This document shows positions 34,272 through 45,759 of a DNA stretch of 64,000 nt, one piece after another. The DNA lies in NCBI GenBank assembly GCA_030549775.1, contig CM060175.1, positions 17,528,212 through 17,592,211 on the forward strand. Direction: 5' to 3'. Source of the DNA: Tamarix chinensis. Lineage: Eukaryota; Streptophyta; Magnoliopsida; Caryophyllales; Tamaricaceae. Made by a program: the position numbers and the translations under genes. Under the pieces are notes generated by a model. That model was not told the DNA's origin, did no database searches, and was given only the letters and a program-made list of their open reading frames with translations. Position 1 is the stretch's first letter. Each line of letters starts with the position of its first letter.

Positions 34272-36619
34272 TTCTCCCTTCAGGAAATGCTGGTTTTTAA
34301 ATTGAGACTAATAAAAAAAATACTATGAAGTGAGATCATTTCATGCATGTCAGTTTGTGGCTAGAACTTCTATGACTATAAGTGAAAATTTTAATTAGCT
34401 TCAGTAATAACTTCTCTAAAAAGCATCAATGAGCATTGGCAAGTGATGCCATTTTGTAAGTGTTCACTCATTTGCAAGCATGCCACATAAATAAATTTAA
34501 TTTTTAAAATATTAATTTAAACCTTAGATTGGCACCATTAAATTCACACGTATATTAGTTTTTTTGTTCCCTTATGCCCGGTCTTTCATTTTGAAAAAAT
34601 TAAAATAGTTGTATTTGGATTGAGAGGAACCATGATTTGACCCTATCACCAGCAAAGAAGTTGGGAGCATCAAACTATATTTTAAAATTGTTATATTCTT
34701 TTATTTATTTGGTGAATATTCTTTAGTCAATATATGTAAGTGTGCATGTGTCTATATATAGTACATGCCTTCACCCTATATGTATTATTATACTCTCGGG
34801 TCTTTTGTTCTCCTCTAATAACATAGGGCTAGAATAGTTGTATTGAAATTGTCATTAGTTGTGTAATGGCTTCGCGTGAATTAAATTTCTTAGTTTGTAA
34901 CTGACTTTTTGATCAAACAAGAATTATTTAGTTACATTTCAATAGATATTTGGCATAAGCAAGAACTTAACTCATGTAAGAACTTTTCTGTCATTTCAAA
35001 AGTTACTTACATTACATACAAAGTTGTAAATTTAGTGCTCTAATGAAAACAAATTTTTTGTTGACTTTTTTTATGTAATCATTCTAGTTCAATTGTTGTA
35101 AACTCTGCATATGGTATCAACAGGTTTGAGAAGATAATGGTGTAGTTGTGATGATTAAATATTTGACTTTGCCCATGACATTGTTTTTCATAATTTCGCA
35201 TAAGGAGCATTATAACAAGCACAAATAGTATTTTAAATATTTAAAGAGTATTATAAAGAATTGTTCATTTTGAGCATTAATTGTATTAAAAAGCATACCC
35301 ATTTAGTGTTTATTATTATTTGATTGTTGTGCCTACATGGCTGCATGTGGGTCACCATTATATTTCTCTCTCTCTCTCTCTCTCTCTCTTTTTTAATCTT
35401 TTGTTTGTAAGGTGGATTAAAAGCCTTGCTTAATTATCACAATGAAAATAAAGATGAGGAAATACTAGGAAAACAAGATCAATACCCCGATATAATACAC
35501 TATTTGTGGGTGCGTATTTTTTAGGTGGATCATATATTGAATGGTAAAATTTAATTTTATCATCTATTAAATTCTACGCTAATATCGTAGTCTTCTATTT
35601 CACAAGAAAATGTGCAAACAAATACGACATGTGCTTAAATTTTAATAGGTAAATGAACATGTTGAGGGGGATGATAATTATGCATTGGGTGTAGTGCAAT
35701 TGTATACTCTATTTGATTTATAATATGAAGCATATTAAGTTACGGAAATTATTTTATAATGTAAGATATTTTATGAAAAGTTTCAACAATTAAATGCTTT
35801 ATTTTCAATTCTAATATTATATTACTTACTTTCATATCAAATGAATAAACAATATTAAATTTAATATGTGGGTATATTAGTAAAAATATATGATTTTTTA
35901 TTTAAAATTTAATTAGTCTTAATATAAGCATAAAATTCCTATATGTCTTATTTAAAGAAAAATAGCGAGTATATTTTATCGTTGTATATATTGTTTTGTG
36001 TTTCTTATTCCTCCGAATGCTCTATCAATTTCCCTTCTTATTGTTATGAATGGTTAAAGTTTATTGAAACAAATTTTCTTCACTTTTACAAAAGAAAGGA
36101 ATAAAGAGAAATTACTGTAAAAACTTATTTATTATAAGAAGATATAGTTATAATAATAATTGTATTAGTTCTACTCATACAAGTTTTGGATATATTATCT
36201 TTTATCATTCTAGGTTCTATATCTATTTGGGCGTACATATAAGTGTTTTTTTAAATTAAATTATTTGAGTTATAGAAAAATATCTTAATATATGATTGTG
36301 TAAGTTTTTTTTTTGCAATATTAATGGATAGTAACTCATTATTATCTAATTAAATATGTCTATATGGCATTTCTTCTTATATTAGCGACAATTTTTTTTT
36401 TCATTTCAATACATAAAATTTTAATTTGTAAAGTGCAATACCCATGGGTGAGAAAACTAGTATGAGTTAAAAGTGAGACGAAATACTGGCAAATTATGAG
36501 GGTAACATTATCGATGATGCCTTATCCAACTTGACTATCGAGGGAAAATAGATAAACCTTTTTTTTTTTTTTGGTGTCGTGTGTGTGCCAGTGTGCGTGG
36601 TGGCGTGCCTTATTCTCGA
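34272..36619. other. Intergenic region upstream of the SDR gene
   Basis: AT-rich and without a credible gene or identifiable transposon. It has a (TC)n microsatellite at 35365-35389. Close to the gene, an I-box-like GGATAAG lies on the minus strand at 36521-36527 and a T-run at about 36560. No clear TATA box was found for the gene. The I-box reading is suggestive only. Confidence 0.5.
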
Positions 36620-39600
36620 ATGGCGATTGCTCTTCCCTCGACTGCCTCTCCCTTCGCCATTTCTTTCTCCTCCTCCTTATTCTGTCCACAGAATCCACTG
36701 AGGAATGCACCTTTGCCTTTTTGTGTCGGGAAATCTTCTAGTTATCAATGCAATGCCAGTAAAAGCCGAGCTTTGTTGAACAAATTCTCGACTACATTGA
36801 AGGTGCAATGAAATTAGCTACTGTTTCTTTGTTGCTCTCCTGCTGTTGAATTAGTACTATAGCCCTTGCTAGAATTAGTCAGTACTACACTTCATCTGGG
36901 TTTGATTTAATGCGGTAAATGCCCCCTTCCATCTCAGCAAAATTAGAAGCCGTGTCCTTCAAAATTGAAATTTTAATTTCATATTGCTAATTAGTACTCA
37001 ATTTAGGACTAGGGTATTTTTCAACCGCTTTTCTTTGATTTCTGTCAATTAGTAGGTGAACCTCACTTACATGTAAGAACTAGGGGCAGATTTGTCTCAT
37101 CATTTTGTTTACACTTCATTTGAAGGGAACAATTTCTTCTTTTTGTCCTTGATGCTGTTGTATTTTATGACATATGTACGAATGATATTCAGTAATGATT
37201 TATATTATTTGCTATGATAAATTTTGAATGCTGTATTATCAAGGTGGACCTAAATTAAGAAAATGGTATGGAGCACCCGATCTCTACCCGAAAGATGGAT
37301 CAATTGCAGAAGCAGAAGAAGATGATGATTCTGGTACTCTATATGCTACGACAATTTTTTTATCCTATCTTTATCTATGTGTTGTTGCTTCACTTTAACA
37401 TGACTGTTCATGATATATAATCCTTCTTATACGAATAGATGTAATGGAGAAGAGGGATGCCATTCTAGTAACCGATGGAGATAGTGATATAGGTCAGGTA
37501 TTATTTTTCGCTTCTTATGCCTACATAATATATAATATGCTCTGTATTTTCTGTTTCCTTGAGAATTATGTTTTGTAGCTTATGTAGATGGTAATACTCT
37601 CGTTGATTGTCAAAAAACTGCAAGTCAAAGCTCTGGTTAAGGACAAACGTGCTGCGATGGAAGCATTTGGGAATTACGTTGAGGTATATATGAAAGGTGT
37701 CAGTCCTCTGCAACATATGTATACATATATTTGATTTTTTCCTAAATGAAAATTTCCAATCACTAAGACCTGAACATTCCTGCTTAACATGTCATTTGTG
37801 ATCTTTAATCACATGGTTAGGCGATGGCTGGAGATGCAAATAGTAACACGTTTGTGAAGAAGGCTTTAAGGGGCGTTCGTGCAGTGATATGCCCAAAAGT
37901 AAGATCAGGGATGAAAGAACAGTATTTCTAGCTGCATTATCATATATGTTCGAAACTCTGGATCATACATAGTCATATACACTGCTGTTCTTGTGTGCAG
38001 GAAGGATTCCTATCTAAGGTCGATGACTTAAAGAGAGTGGAGCATGTTGTTTTATTATCTCAGGTATAGACTTCCCTCATTCTTTTCTTGTTCCCTTATG
38101 ATATCATAGTTTATAAGGACTCAAGTTAAATGTATGTTTGTTTATTTAACAATAAAGGCTACAGTTATCTGTTTATGAAGGCACTAATGGAATTCAAGCG
38201 CTGATGAAAAATAACTCCAAGAAGATTGCTGAGCAAGATGAGTTGATCCTTTTGGCCTCAGGCACGCCTTACACTATAATCAGAGCTGGTTCCCTTGAAA
38301 ATACTCCTGGTGGAGTACTGGGTTTTAGTTTTCAGGAGGTAAATTTGCATTATTTTGTTGGGAAATGAACTTTCCCCCTCATCATGCAAGTAAAGAAATT
38401 TGATGATGCAAAGAAAAATAATTGAACTAAGTAAAAAACAAGATTTAACGATTTTGAGCCACATTGCTTACATCCTTGGAGATATGTAAATTTACTAAGA
38501 AAGAATATAATAAGTTGATCACACAATTTTATACCTGACCTAAGTCCTTGAATCCAAAACAGATACCCTTGTACACAGTTGAAGTTTCCTCATCACAAGA
38601 GTTATATACACTCTTGTAACACTCAAGATTCACTTTGCTTCTATACTCAAAGATCCTTAGAGTTATTTCACTTACTCAACCTTCGTGGGACTTAATAATG
38701 TGTTTTTGGATGAGATACCCAAATGGGAGGGAGAACACCTCCTTAAAAGAATCTTTCATGAAGATTTCATATATCTCCATTCATGAATCTTGTGCATTCA
38801 TACCGGTCCATATACCATTATTAATAACCTTCCATGAACCTACCACATTCATAGCTTCGTGCCATGTGCCTCATTTATGACCATAACTCTTAACATTAAA
38901 CTTTGAAGTTTGAATATATATAAAATTAAGAGTAATATATGAATCACCATTAATAGGCTACACAAGAGAGATGAATGTCTATTATTTATATTGGTTTGGG
39001 TTCATAATAATATCTCCCTCTAGAACGTCCAAGGTAGCAACAAACAACTTCTTCTTGAAGTCCTTCTCGAACCGAGACACATGTAATACCTACAAGTTTT
39101 TCATTGGCTTTAAATCTTCATTGAGTTATACATACCTAAATCAATAGTTGGTGAAAATTTTCCAAGATAATAGTCACCATTTGACTCCTAGCAGGATTTT
39201 TTTTTGTCACTATCATTTGAAATTTGGAAACATGTGATCGATGTCTTTGCTATGCTTGCAAAGGAGATCCGTCTTAGGTATCTGTTTTCTTATGCACTCT
39301 TCTTGATATCCTCTAAGGTCTGAATTGACCAAAACAAAACACCACACGTTTCTCCTTCATCCAGATCAAGTGGCCACTGAAACATTTATGAGCACTCTTG
39401 CTGATGATAGCTTGCAACATTTGGAGCCTAACAGGCTCAAGGATGTTTGATTTCTATGAAACCTTGAGACATATAATACGTCATTTAAAGTGCAAACCAT
39501 GCCATTGAATATCTTGATCTTTGCACTTGTGTCCATGGCACAACGCTTAATGATGTCACCCAAGATACGAATCCTGGAACTTCTTAGATTGTATTGGAAT

Positions 39601-41352
39601 ATTCTTTCTAGGAGTAAAGGTGATAAGAACAACCACTGTTTAATATCCAATTATTTTGAGAAATGGTGTTGTTGCCTTTGGAGATTTTGAAAAATTCTCG
39701 AAAATCATTATTCATCCTTGCTACATCAGTTAAGAAACAATCTGAGGCCTTACCCTGCTTCTTCATCATCATAGTACTATTTGGCTTTTTGTGACCCCAC
39801 TCTTTGCACTTGTAGCACTGCTTGTCCTTTCCACTGCCCTTGGATTTAGACTTATTGATGTTCATTAAATCCCTTAACAAATGACCTTCCCCTACAATTC
39901 ATATCATGAAAAACGAAAACAAAGCCTTGAGAATCTTCTGTTTTCCTTCTCTTCTCATGTGATAAGAGAGTTGATTTTATCTCCTCCATCTTCAATGCAT
40001 CATTTTCATTTATGGTTATGGTACCAATATTCTTATATGAATCGGGAAGTGTGGTAAGAAATAATAGGCTTTGATCTTCTTTCTCAATTTTAACATCAAA
40101 TCGTGCAAAACCCTTTGAACATGTTCATATTCCATGAGATTTTGACTTTCTCTCATTTAGTGCTTGTAAAGATCTCTCTTTTGCAATCTTCTTCTAAGAT
40201 GCAACTTTTCTAATTTTTCTCAAAGCTTAAGTGCAGAATCTATGTCAAATGCATTGTTGATCATATTGTTAGCCATATAAAACCTAATAGAATTGACACA
40301 CTCGGATTAGAATTCCTCCCAAACAATTTCTAGCATCTATGATGGTTTATTCTTCTTTCCCTTCAACAACTTTGCTATGCCCTATTAAACTAGGATATGA
40401 TACACCCTTCTTTGCTAAAGAGTAAAATTTCCTCTTCCATCAAATTGCTCCCCTTGTCATGCAATCAAAGGAATTTAATGATGAAGAGAAAATAGCTGAA
40501 CTAACCAGACAAGAAGATTTAACAAGATTAAACCAAATTGTGTATGTCCTCAGAGAGATGTAACTTCATTATAAAAAAAATTAGTTTATATCCGACCCGA
40601 GCCCTTAAATTCAAAATGGATAACCTTGTATATCTTCTCCCTACCTTGAAGTTTCCTTCACCCCAAAAGTTATATGCACTCTTGTAACACTCAAACCCCA
40701 TCTTGCTTCTATACTCAAAGACCCCTAGAGTCATTTTCCTTAATCAACATTCTTGTGAAATGATAATGCGTTCTTGGATGATACTCAAATGGGATGGAGA
40801 ACACCTCTTTTTACAGCCTCGAAAAGAACCCTTCATAAACTCCTTTATAAAACTTTCATAAATCTTCATTCATACTGGTTCATGTGCCCTCATTAATAAC
40901 CTTTCATGATCCTACTTCTTTCATAGCTCCACTTCATGTACCTAATTTATGACCATAACTCTTAACATTGAACTGTAAAGTTCCAATGTATATAAAGCCA
41001 AGAGTAATACATGAATGATCATTACTAGGCTAGCCAGTCAAGAGTGATGAATGTCCATAACCCATGAATTTAAAATGGTCTGAATCCATAACGTTATTTA
41101 TGTAGGAATTTAGGATACTTGAAGTGCTTTTGCTGGCTAATTGTTATAGTACTGAATTATGTGGGTGGCTTGTAGGGCAGTGCTAGGAATGGAAGGTTGA
41201 GCAAGGAAGATGCCGCTTTTATATGCGTTGAAGCCCTTGATGTAGTCCCAGAATCTGGACTAGTATTCGAGGTTGTTAATGGAGAAGAGGAGGTGACAGA
41301 TTGGAAACAACAGTTCATGAAGTTGATGGGCTCGGGAGAGCAAGAGCAATAA
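36620..41352 (+). CDS. Plastid-type atypical SDR / NAD(P)-binding Rossmann-fold protein, 8 exons, 291 aa
   Basis: Exons: 36620-36758, 37244-37333, 37439-37497, 37588-37683, 37821-37898, 38001-38063, 38165-38338, 41176-41352. All introns are GT-AG, phases agree, total 876 nt. The start ATG gives 'MAIALPSTASPFAISF', a Ser/Thr-rich, low-acid N-terminus typical of a chloroplast transit peptide (about residues 1-45). The Rossmann part begins near residue 83 with 'AILVTDGDSDIGQ'. This is a degenerate form of the glycine-rich nucleotide loop, with acidic residues where Gly/Ala are usual. 'VKALVKDKRAA' (second strand) follows, then 'GVRAVICP', 'VEHVVLLSQLSVY' and 'TPYTIIRAGSL' (residues 209-219), the signature of NmrA/Tic62-like atypical SDRs. 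It resembles Arabidopsis At4g31530-type proteins (from memory, unverified). The substrate is unknown; weakened cofactor binding is inference. Intron 7 holds a copia element. Confidence 0.9.
38356..41088 (-). mobile_element. Internally deleted Ty1/copia element in intron 7 of the SDR gene
   Basis: Two similar 650-680-bp direct repeats, 38356-39004 and about 40408-41088, align along their length (for example 'CACTCTTGTAACACTCAA', 'CTTCTATACTCAAAGA', 'ATTTATGACCATAACTCTTA'). A polypurine complement (TCTCCCTCTAG, about 39011-39021) follows the left LTR. A decayed primer-site complement (ATGATACACC, about 40395-40405) precedes the right one, so the element is minus-oriented, opposite to the host gene. 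The interior is only 1.4 kb and lacks integrase core, RT and RNase H. LTR divergence indicates age. Clear target duplications were not found. Confidence 0.75.
39005..40407 (-). pseudogene. Copia gag / protease / pre-integrase remnant
   Basis: Minus-strand translation of 39608-39880 has a zinc-knuckle core 'CYKCKEWGHKK' and, further on, 'WILNSGCSYHL', matching the copia protease motif with Asn in place of the catalytic Asp of D-S-G. 39366-39650 in another frame reads 'MVCTLNDVLYVSRF', the following pre-integrase block. Gag-like sequence lies to the right, up to about 40380. Everything downstream (integrase core, RT, RNase H) is missing before the polypurine tract. Confidence 0.7.
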
Positions 41353-41948
41353 TGAGAATGTTACTATGAATATGTTTACCGCTACCAACAATTGAGGGGT
41401 CCTTGATACTTGGCCGTATATGGATAAAGAGAAAAAGGAAAGGAAAAGTGCTGGGTTGCAGCAAAGATAATTATATCGGGAGCATATATTGTGTATACAT
41501 TTTTTTTTTCGTCCGAAGATTTTAATTACTGCAAAACATTTGATAGGCTGTTGGGGCCAACAAAACACATAAATACGGGTCTGACTGCCTATCTGGTAGC
41601 AGGAAATGGTTGATTCAATCATGATTGCATGTTTATGTTCAGAGTAAGTTAAATTTCTGCTCTGAGATTACATGTCTGCCATGATTCAAACTTCGAAGGT
41701 AGGGAAAGAGGGTGAAATCTCAGGTTCATAACAACGGACAGCACTGCAATCGAAGAAGCCATGCTGATCCAGGTGATCGAGTGAATATTTGATCCAACAG
41801 ACATGATGCGTATAATTTTACTACTTGCAGCTATGCGGTAAGGGGTAAAGACCTGAATATATACGATACAGGATTGAACATTATAATATTGCCTCCTCAA
41901 AGTAGGGTGGAAGAATTTATTCAGATTACATCTTTCCACAAAATGCAG
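41353..41948 (+). other. 3' flank / UTR of the SDR gene
   Basis: Follows the TAA stop. No canonical AATAAA was found within the first 200 bases and no further coding sequence is supported. It contains a T-run near 41500-41509. Confidence 0.4.
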
Positions 41949-42156
41949 TATGTATGCCGTTATTTGCGTATAAGTGCAGTACAGGGGATCTTAGTTGGAT
42001 TTCACTAGGACATACGTGAAGGTAACGTACGTCGCCGCCGCCTAGTTGTTCTCTTCTCTGGCCATCTTCATAGAGATCCTCAAAGCTAATATTAGGCACC
42101 AAAGAGACAGAAGAATGAGGAGATTGAAGCATCAAGGGATTATCACTGTTGGCCAT
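41929..42156 (-). CDS. Hypothetical small ORF or first exon (76 codons)
   Basis: It starts 'MANSDNPLMLQSPHSSVSLV' and continues with 'ISFEDLYEDGQRREQLGGGD'. Composition is protein-like and unlike the surrounding AT-rich shadows. After GGGD there is a good donor (GTACGT), so only about 42 codons may be an exon, with later exons to the left; none was recognised. It would be convergent with the SDR gene. I do not recognise a family. It could equally be a chance frame. Confidence 0.25.
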
Positions 42157-42577
42157 TGTTATTCAGAGACCGAATACTGTTACATATTGCTCTTAATTTA
42201 ATTATGATTTGACTAATTGATCCCTTCTTTTTTTCACGGTCTTTACGAATGGTGGTTTTTTCACGGTCACTGACTCACTGAACACAAATGATTTTTGTTC
42301 AATCCTACTATTATTGCCACTTGCACCATCCCAGCAAGTCGATCTTGTTCAGCCCATCTGCAAAGAAGAAATGAAGACGTCTTATTCAACACAGTTGGCA
42401 CTGATGCTTCGAGACTAGATGGCTATACGTCTGCCTTATTTTCTTTATGTAGACTTGGCCCATGCTGGGGGATGGCATCTGGCAATTGGTGAATCAAAAT
42501 ATTCTTGTGGCACATCATCTATTTCACCGTTACAACCATAAGCAAGCATGCATGCATACATACAAAAAAAATATGTG

Positions 42578-42615
<38 letters not shown>

Positions 42616-43483
42616 TCTCTGAACGGCGTACGTTTCGGTCAGTTAGCAGCTTTTGTTATATATGACAGTGCTTTGCTTGGTCGGGCATCCCTCCTCACTT
42701 TATACGCATCACTTTGACCTGTGACCTGTGTTTCCGGTGCAACTTCTACAATATCCCTCAGTGGGTCTCTGCTCGTTCCCGTTGCGTTCATCGCGGTATG
42801 AATGTAAGTTCCGTCATGTGAATCCCAGAGCAACTCGGTGCATTCAATGCTCTTTTGGGGGCTAGCTTCACACCGGTCACCAAAAGAGTTATTTGTGTTG
42901 CGAGGGTTCAACTAATCATCAACAGAGGAAGATTGCATGTCTCCTCTCTTTTCAGAAGGGCTGGTACATACTATATTTTGTTGTACTTTTATAAACATAT
43001 ATTAAAAATGTATTATAATTATACTTAATATATAAGATCATCTAATTATTTTTGACGCAGAAGTTCTAAACAATGTCTTTTCAGAATGAAAAAGTTATTG
43101 TGTAGAATGCATTATTTATATATTTAGTATAATCATGGTACACTTTTAGTATATTTTGTTATATTTTTTTTTATAAAAATATACTAAAATAAATTATATT
43201 TATACTAAAAATATAAGTGGGTGCGTCCAATTTCTCCTATGTATGTTTACTAAAAATAAATCATATTTATACATGGAATGATATTTTGTTTGAACACAAA
43301 CCACCTACATGGCCAGCTATGTATTGCTCCTATTTCTGTTTAGTAGATGATTTTATTATCCTAGCGCGTCCGTTGTTCTTCAATGAAAAGCTAAGGTCTT
43401 CTTCGCAGAGAAATAAAAAAAAAAGAAGAAGAAGAAGAAGAAAAAGGGGGAAAAAGAGAGAGAGAGAGAATTAAAGGCAGATA
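42157..43483. other. Intergenic; contains (AT)n and a GC-richer 270-bp ORF
   Basis: An (AT)n microsatellite lies at 42581-42612 and a (GA)-rich tract at 43424-43470. Between them, 42639-42911 on the minus strand is a 90-codon ORF, visibly more GC-rich than its surroundings ('ECTELLWDSHDGTYIHTAM'). I do not recognise it; it may be a gene fragment or organelle-derived DNA. The remainder is AT-rich with no gene. Confidence 0.35.
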
Positions 43484-44710
43484 CCAGATTCCATTAATGT
43501 TTTTTTTAATGATTGATGTCACAGATGAACATAAGACTTAAACATAAGGAAAAAAACACTTAATCTATCAGCACATGGATATTATGGACCACCTCCTCCA
43601 CCCGATAGGGAAAATCTTTCCTTCCGTTCCTGATCCAAAACCCGATACACATCTTAATGAGCATGATCATCCACCTTGTACAAACTTCGACCTTTTCAAA
43701 GACTTTCCTGTTCCTAGAATCCCAAATCGTATCCAAGATTGCAAAGAAAACCGCTTGCCATATCTCCCCTCTCACTCCTTTTTTGGCCACTCCGAACCAA
43801 GCTTTAGCGTTATCTTCCACAGACTTGGGTGTCACCTAATAATACCCTATCCATTCACAAATCTCATACCATACCTTGCCTGTCACAGCACAATGTAGGA
43901 AAAGATGATTAATCGTCTCATGCTCAGCATTACACATAGGGCATAGGGAATCTTCAGAATTCATGATGTTCAATCTGGCAAGTCTTTCCTTCGTGTTGAG
44001 TTTCTATTGGACCACGAACCACGCTATTAGTTTAAATCTCTCCGGTACTAGACTTCTCCACATGATATTCTCCACTTCCGTGAGCCTCTCATTTCCTGTA
44101 TATCTCTGATAGTGTGTCTGATAGACCGATTTCACTGAAAACAACCCAGAGACCTCATGCTCCCATATCACTGAATCATTCTCTTCCTTCTGTATGGCAT
44201 TCTAATGGATCATCTCCTACATTTGTCTTACCCGAGATTCTTCCCATCCAAAGAACTGTCTCCGCCACCTCAATTGCCAGACCCATGTCGATCCCTCCCA
44301 TTCTCCCATCTCTGCCACCTTGTTCTGTTGTTGCTCTGAAATCGAGAATAGTCTAGGGAAGATTATCTGCAAGGGGCCTTTTCCCGTCCAATCATCCTGC
44401 CAGAACCTAACTCTACTGTCGTTCCTGATGATGATCTTCAAACCTGAGCTCAATATCGGACTTCTCTTTCCTGTTGCAACAATATCAACCCAAGGAGACC
44501 ACCTTCTTCTTGAGGAGTTAATCTCGAAGGACCCTGTGTTTGCCCCGGAATGAATAGAGGAAATAACTCGCTTCCATGACGCACCTTCCACTGTGTAGAA
44601 CCTCCACCACCATTTAAATAGGAGAGCATTGTTTTTTAGCACTATATCTCCCACCCCTAAACCTCCACTATTTTTAGGTTTTTGGATCACACTCCAGATT
44701 CCATTAATGT
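43484..44710 (-). mobile_element. 5'-truncated LINE with 17-bp target-site duplication
   Basis: CCAGATTCCATTAATGT occurs at 43484-43500 and again at 44694-44710. Directly after the left copy is a T-run (the poly-A tail on the minus strand), then the 3' UTR and ORF2 C-terminus on the minus strand, ending at 44693. This is the structure left by target-primed reverse transcription. The insert is about 1.19 kb, so most of ORF1 and ORF2 is missing. The intact duplication suggests a relatively recent event. Confidence 0.85.
43560..44693 (-). pseudogene. LINE ORF2 C-terminus: zf-RVT domain
   Basis: The minus strand reads 'WSVIQKPKNSGGLGVGDI' at the 5' junction, 'VRFWQDDWTG' in the middle, then 'MWRSLVPERFKLIAWFVVQ', a TAG stop, and 'KLNTKERLARLNI'. 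It continues with 'CPMCNAEHETINHLFLHC', the Cys-Cys-His-Cys zinc-binding motif of plant L1-type reverse transcriptases, and a C-terminal tail ending 'HNIHVLID'. Only a few frame breaks are seen, fewer than in the copia elements nearby. Reverse transcriptase and endonuclease domains are absent because of 5' truncation. Confidence 0.88.
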
Positions 44711-44813
44711 GCACTCCTTTTTTTTTTGGACTTGAGCTTTCTACATATATCTTCATAAGAAAAACTCTCATGGTCGAAGGCAGTATAGATCATAGATTCT
44801 ATGTAAATTTATG

Positions 44814-44844
<31 letters not shown>

Positions 44845-45231
44845 TTATTATAGATAGTTAATTTTGCGTATCTTTTTTGTGGGTTTTTTTCTTTTTTCTT
44901 TTTTAGTCTAGCTATTCAAGCTATTCTGATTGTATAATTTTTCTTTTCTTTTTTTTCTTTTTATCTAATACATGTTAGTAGACTATTGGTATATAGCTTT
45001 GACAAACATATATAACAAACTTCATCTTTATATTTTATAAGTATACCGGATAATTTTTTTATATCATTTTACTACCAAAATTTAAAGATATGTCGTACAC
45101 TTTAATATTTTTCTCTTTTCTTGTGATTTACACACACATACTAACTATTTTAATAAAACTATAATTTAATTTTTCATGATGTGACTATCATTGCAATTTT
45201 AAATAAAAAAATCTCATAGGAGATTGTGGTC

Positions 45232-45267
<36 letters not shown>

Positions 45268-45290
45268 GCATAATACCAAACATGTAGTTT
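44711..45290. other. Intergenic with microsatellites
   Basis: (AT)n(AC)n lies at about 44817-44844, a T/C-rich tract at 44880-44970, and (ATT)n at about 45233-45267. No gene or transposon was recognised. Confidence 0.6.
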
Positions 45291-45759
45291 TGTTAATTAT
45301 ATTGATAGATTAATATAATCTATAGATCCTACAAGATTAAATGCTAATCTATCAAGATTAATATGTATAATATATTGCAGAAGTATACCTGAATCCATAA
45401 CGCAAAAATTATCGATGGATTCGGGATAAGGGCGATACTGCAGTCTTTTGAGTCGGGCACACTCTCATTGGTCTCTATTGACTGATGGAAATTGAAAAGG
45501 ACGAAGTGTGTGTTACCTAGGGACCACAAACCTATAGATAAACAACTGATATGTTGTCTATTGGGCTATTCTAGTTTGGTCCACTAACAACCTAGAATAC
45601 CCAACATATCTACACATATAGGCACACATCTAATTAGATACATTAAGCCCAATAATTTATACATAAATATGATCACTTATGTACAGGCTTAATATATATA
45701 ACAACCCACAATTCTTATAGTTCACATATAAGCCCAATAAGTTGGATAAAAACCCAACA
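45291..45759 (-). mobile_element. Copia 3' LTR
   Basis: On the minus strand it starts TGTTGGGTTTTTATCC right after a polypurine tract (AAGTGGGAGAT, complement at 45760-45770). The left end (TGTTAATTA at 45291 on plus) is a guess from the TG...CA rule. The preceding duplication could not be checked because the partner LTR is degraded. Confidence 0.55.

Noticed and set aside
36581..36619. Upstream ATG at 36581 as the start of the SDR gene
   Set aside because: It is in frame, but the added residues (MCASVRGGVPYSR) are less like a transit-peptide start than MAIALPST from 36620. It remains possible.
38351..41093. Target duplication for the intron copia element (TATTT / TAACG)
   Set aside because: The flanking pentamers do not match. 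The element is old or its ends are misplaced by a few bases.
44711..44771. Extension of the LINE frame to 'SSSPKKKGVHINGIW'
   Set aside because: The 17-bp duplication at 44694-44710 marks the 5' end of the insertion, so this part is target DNA read through by chance, despite looking vaguely LINE-like.
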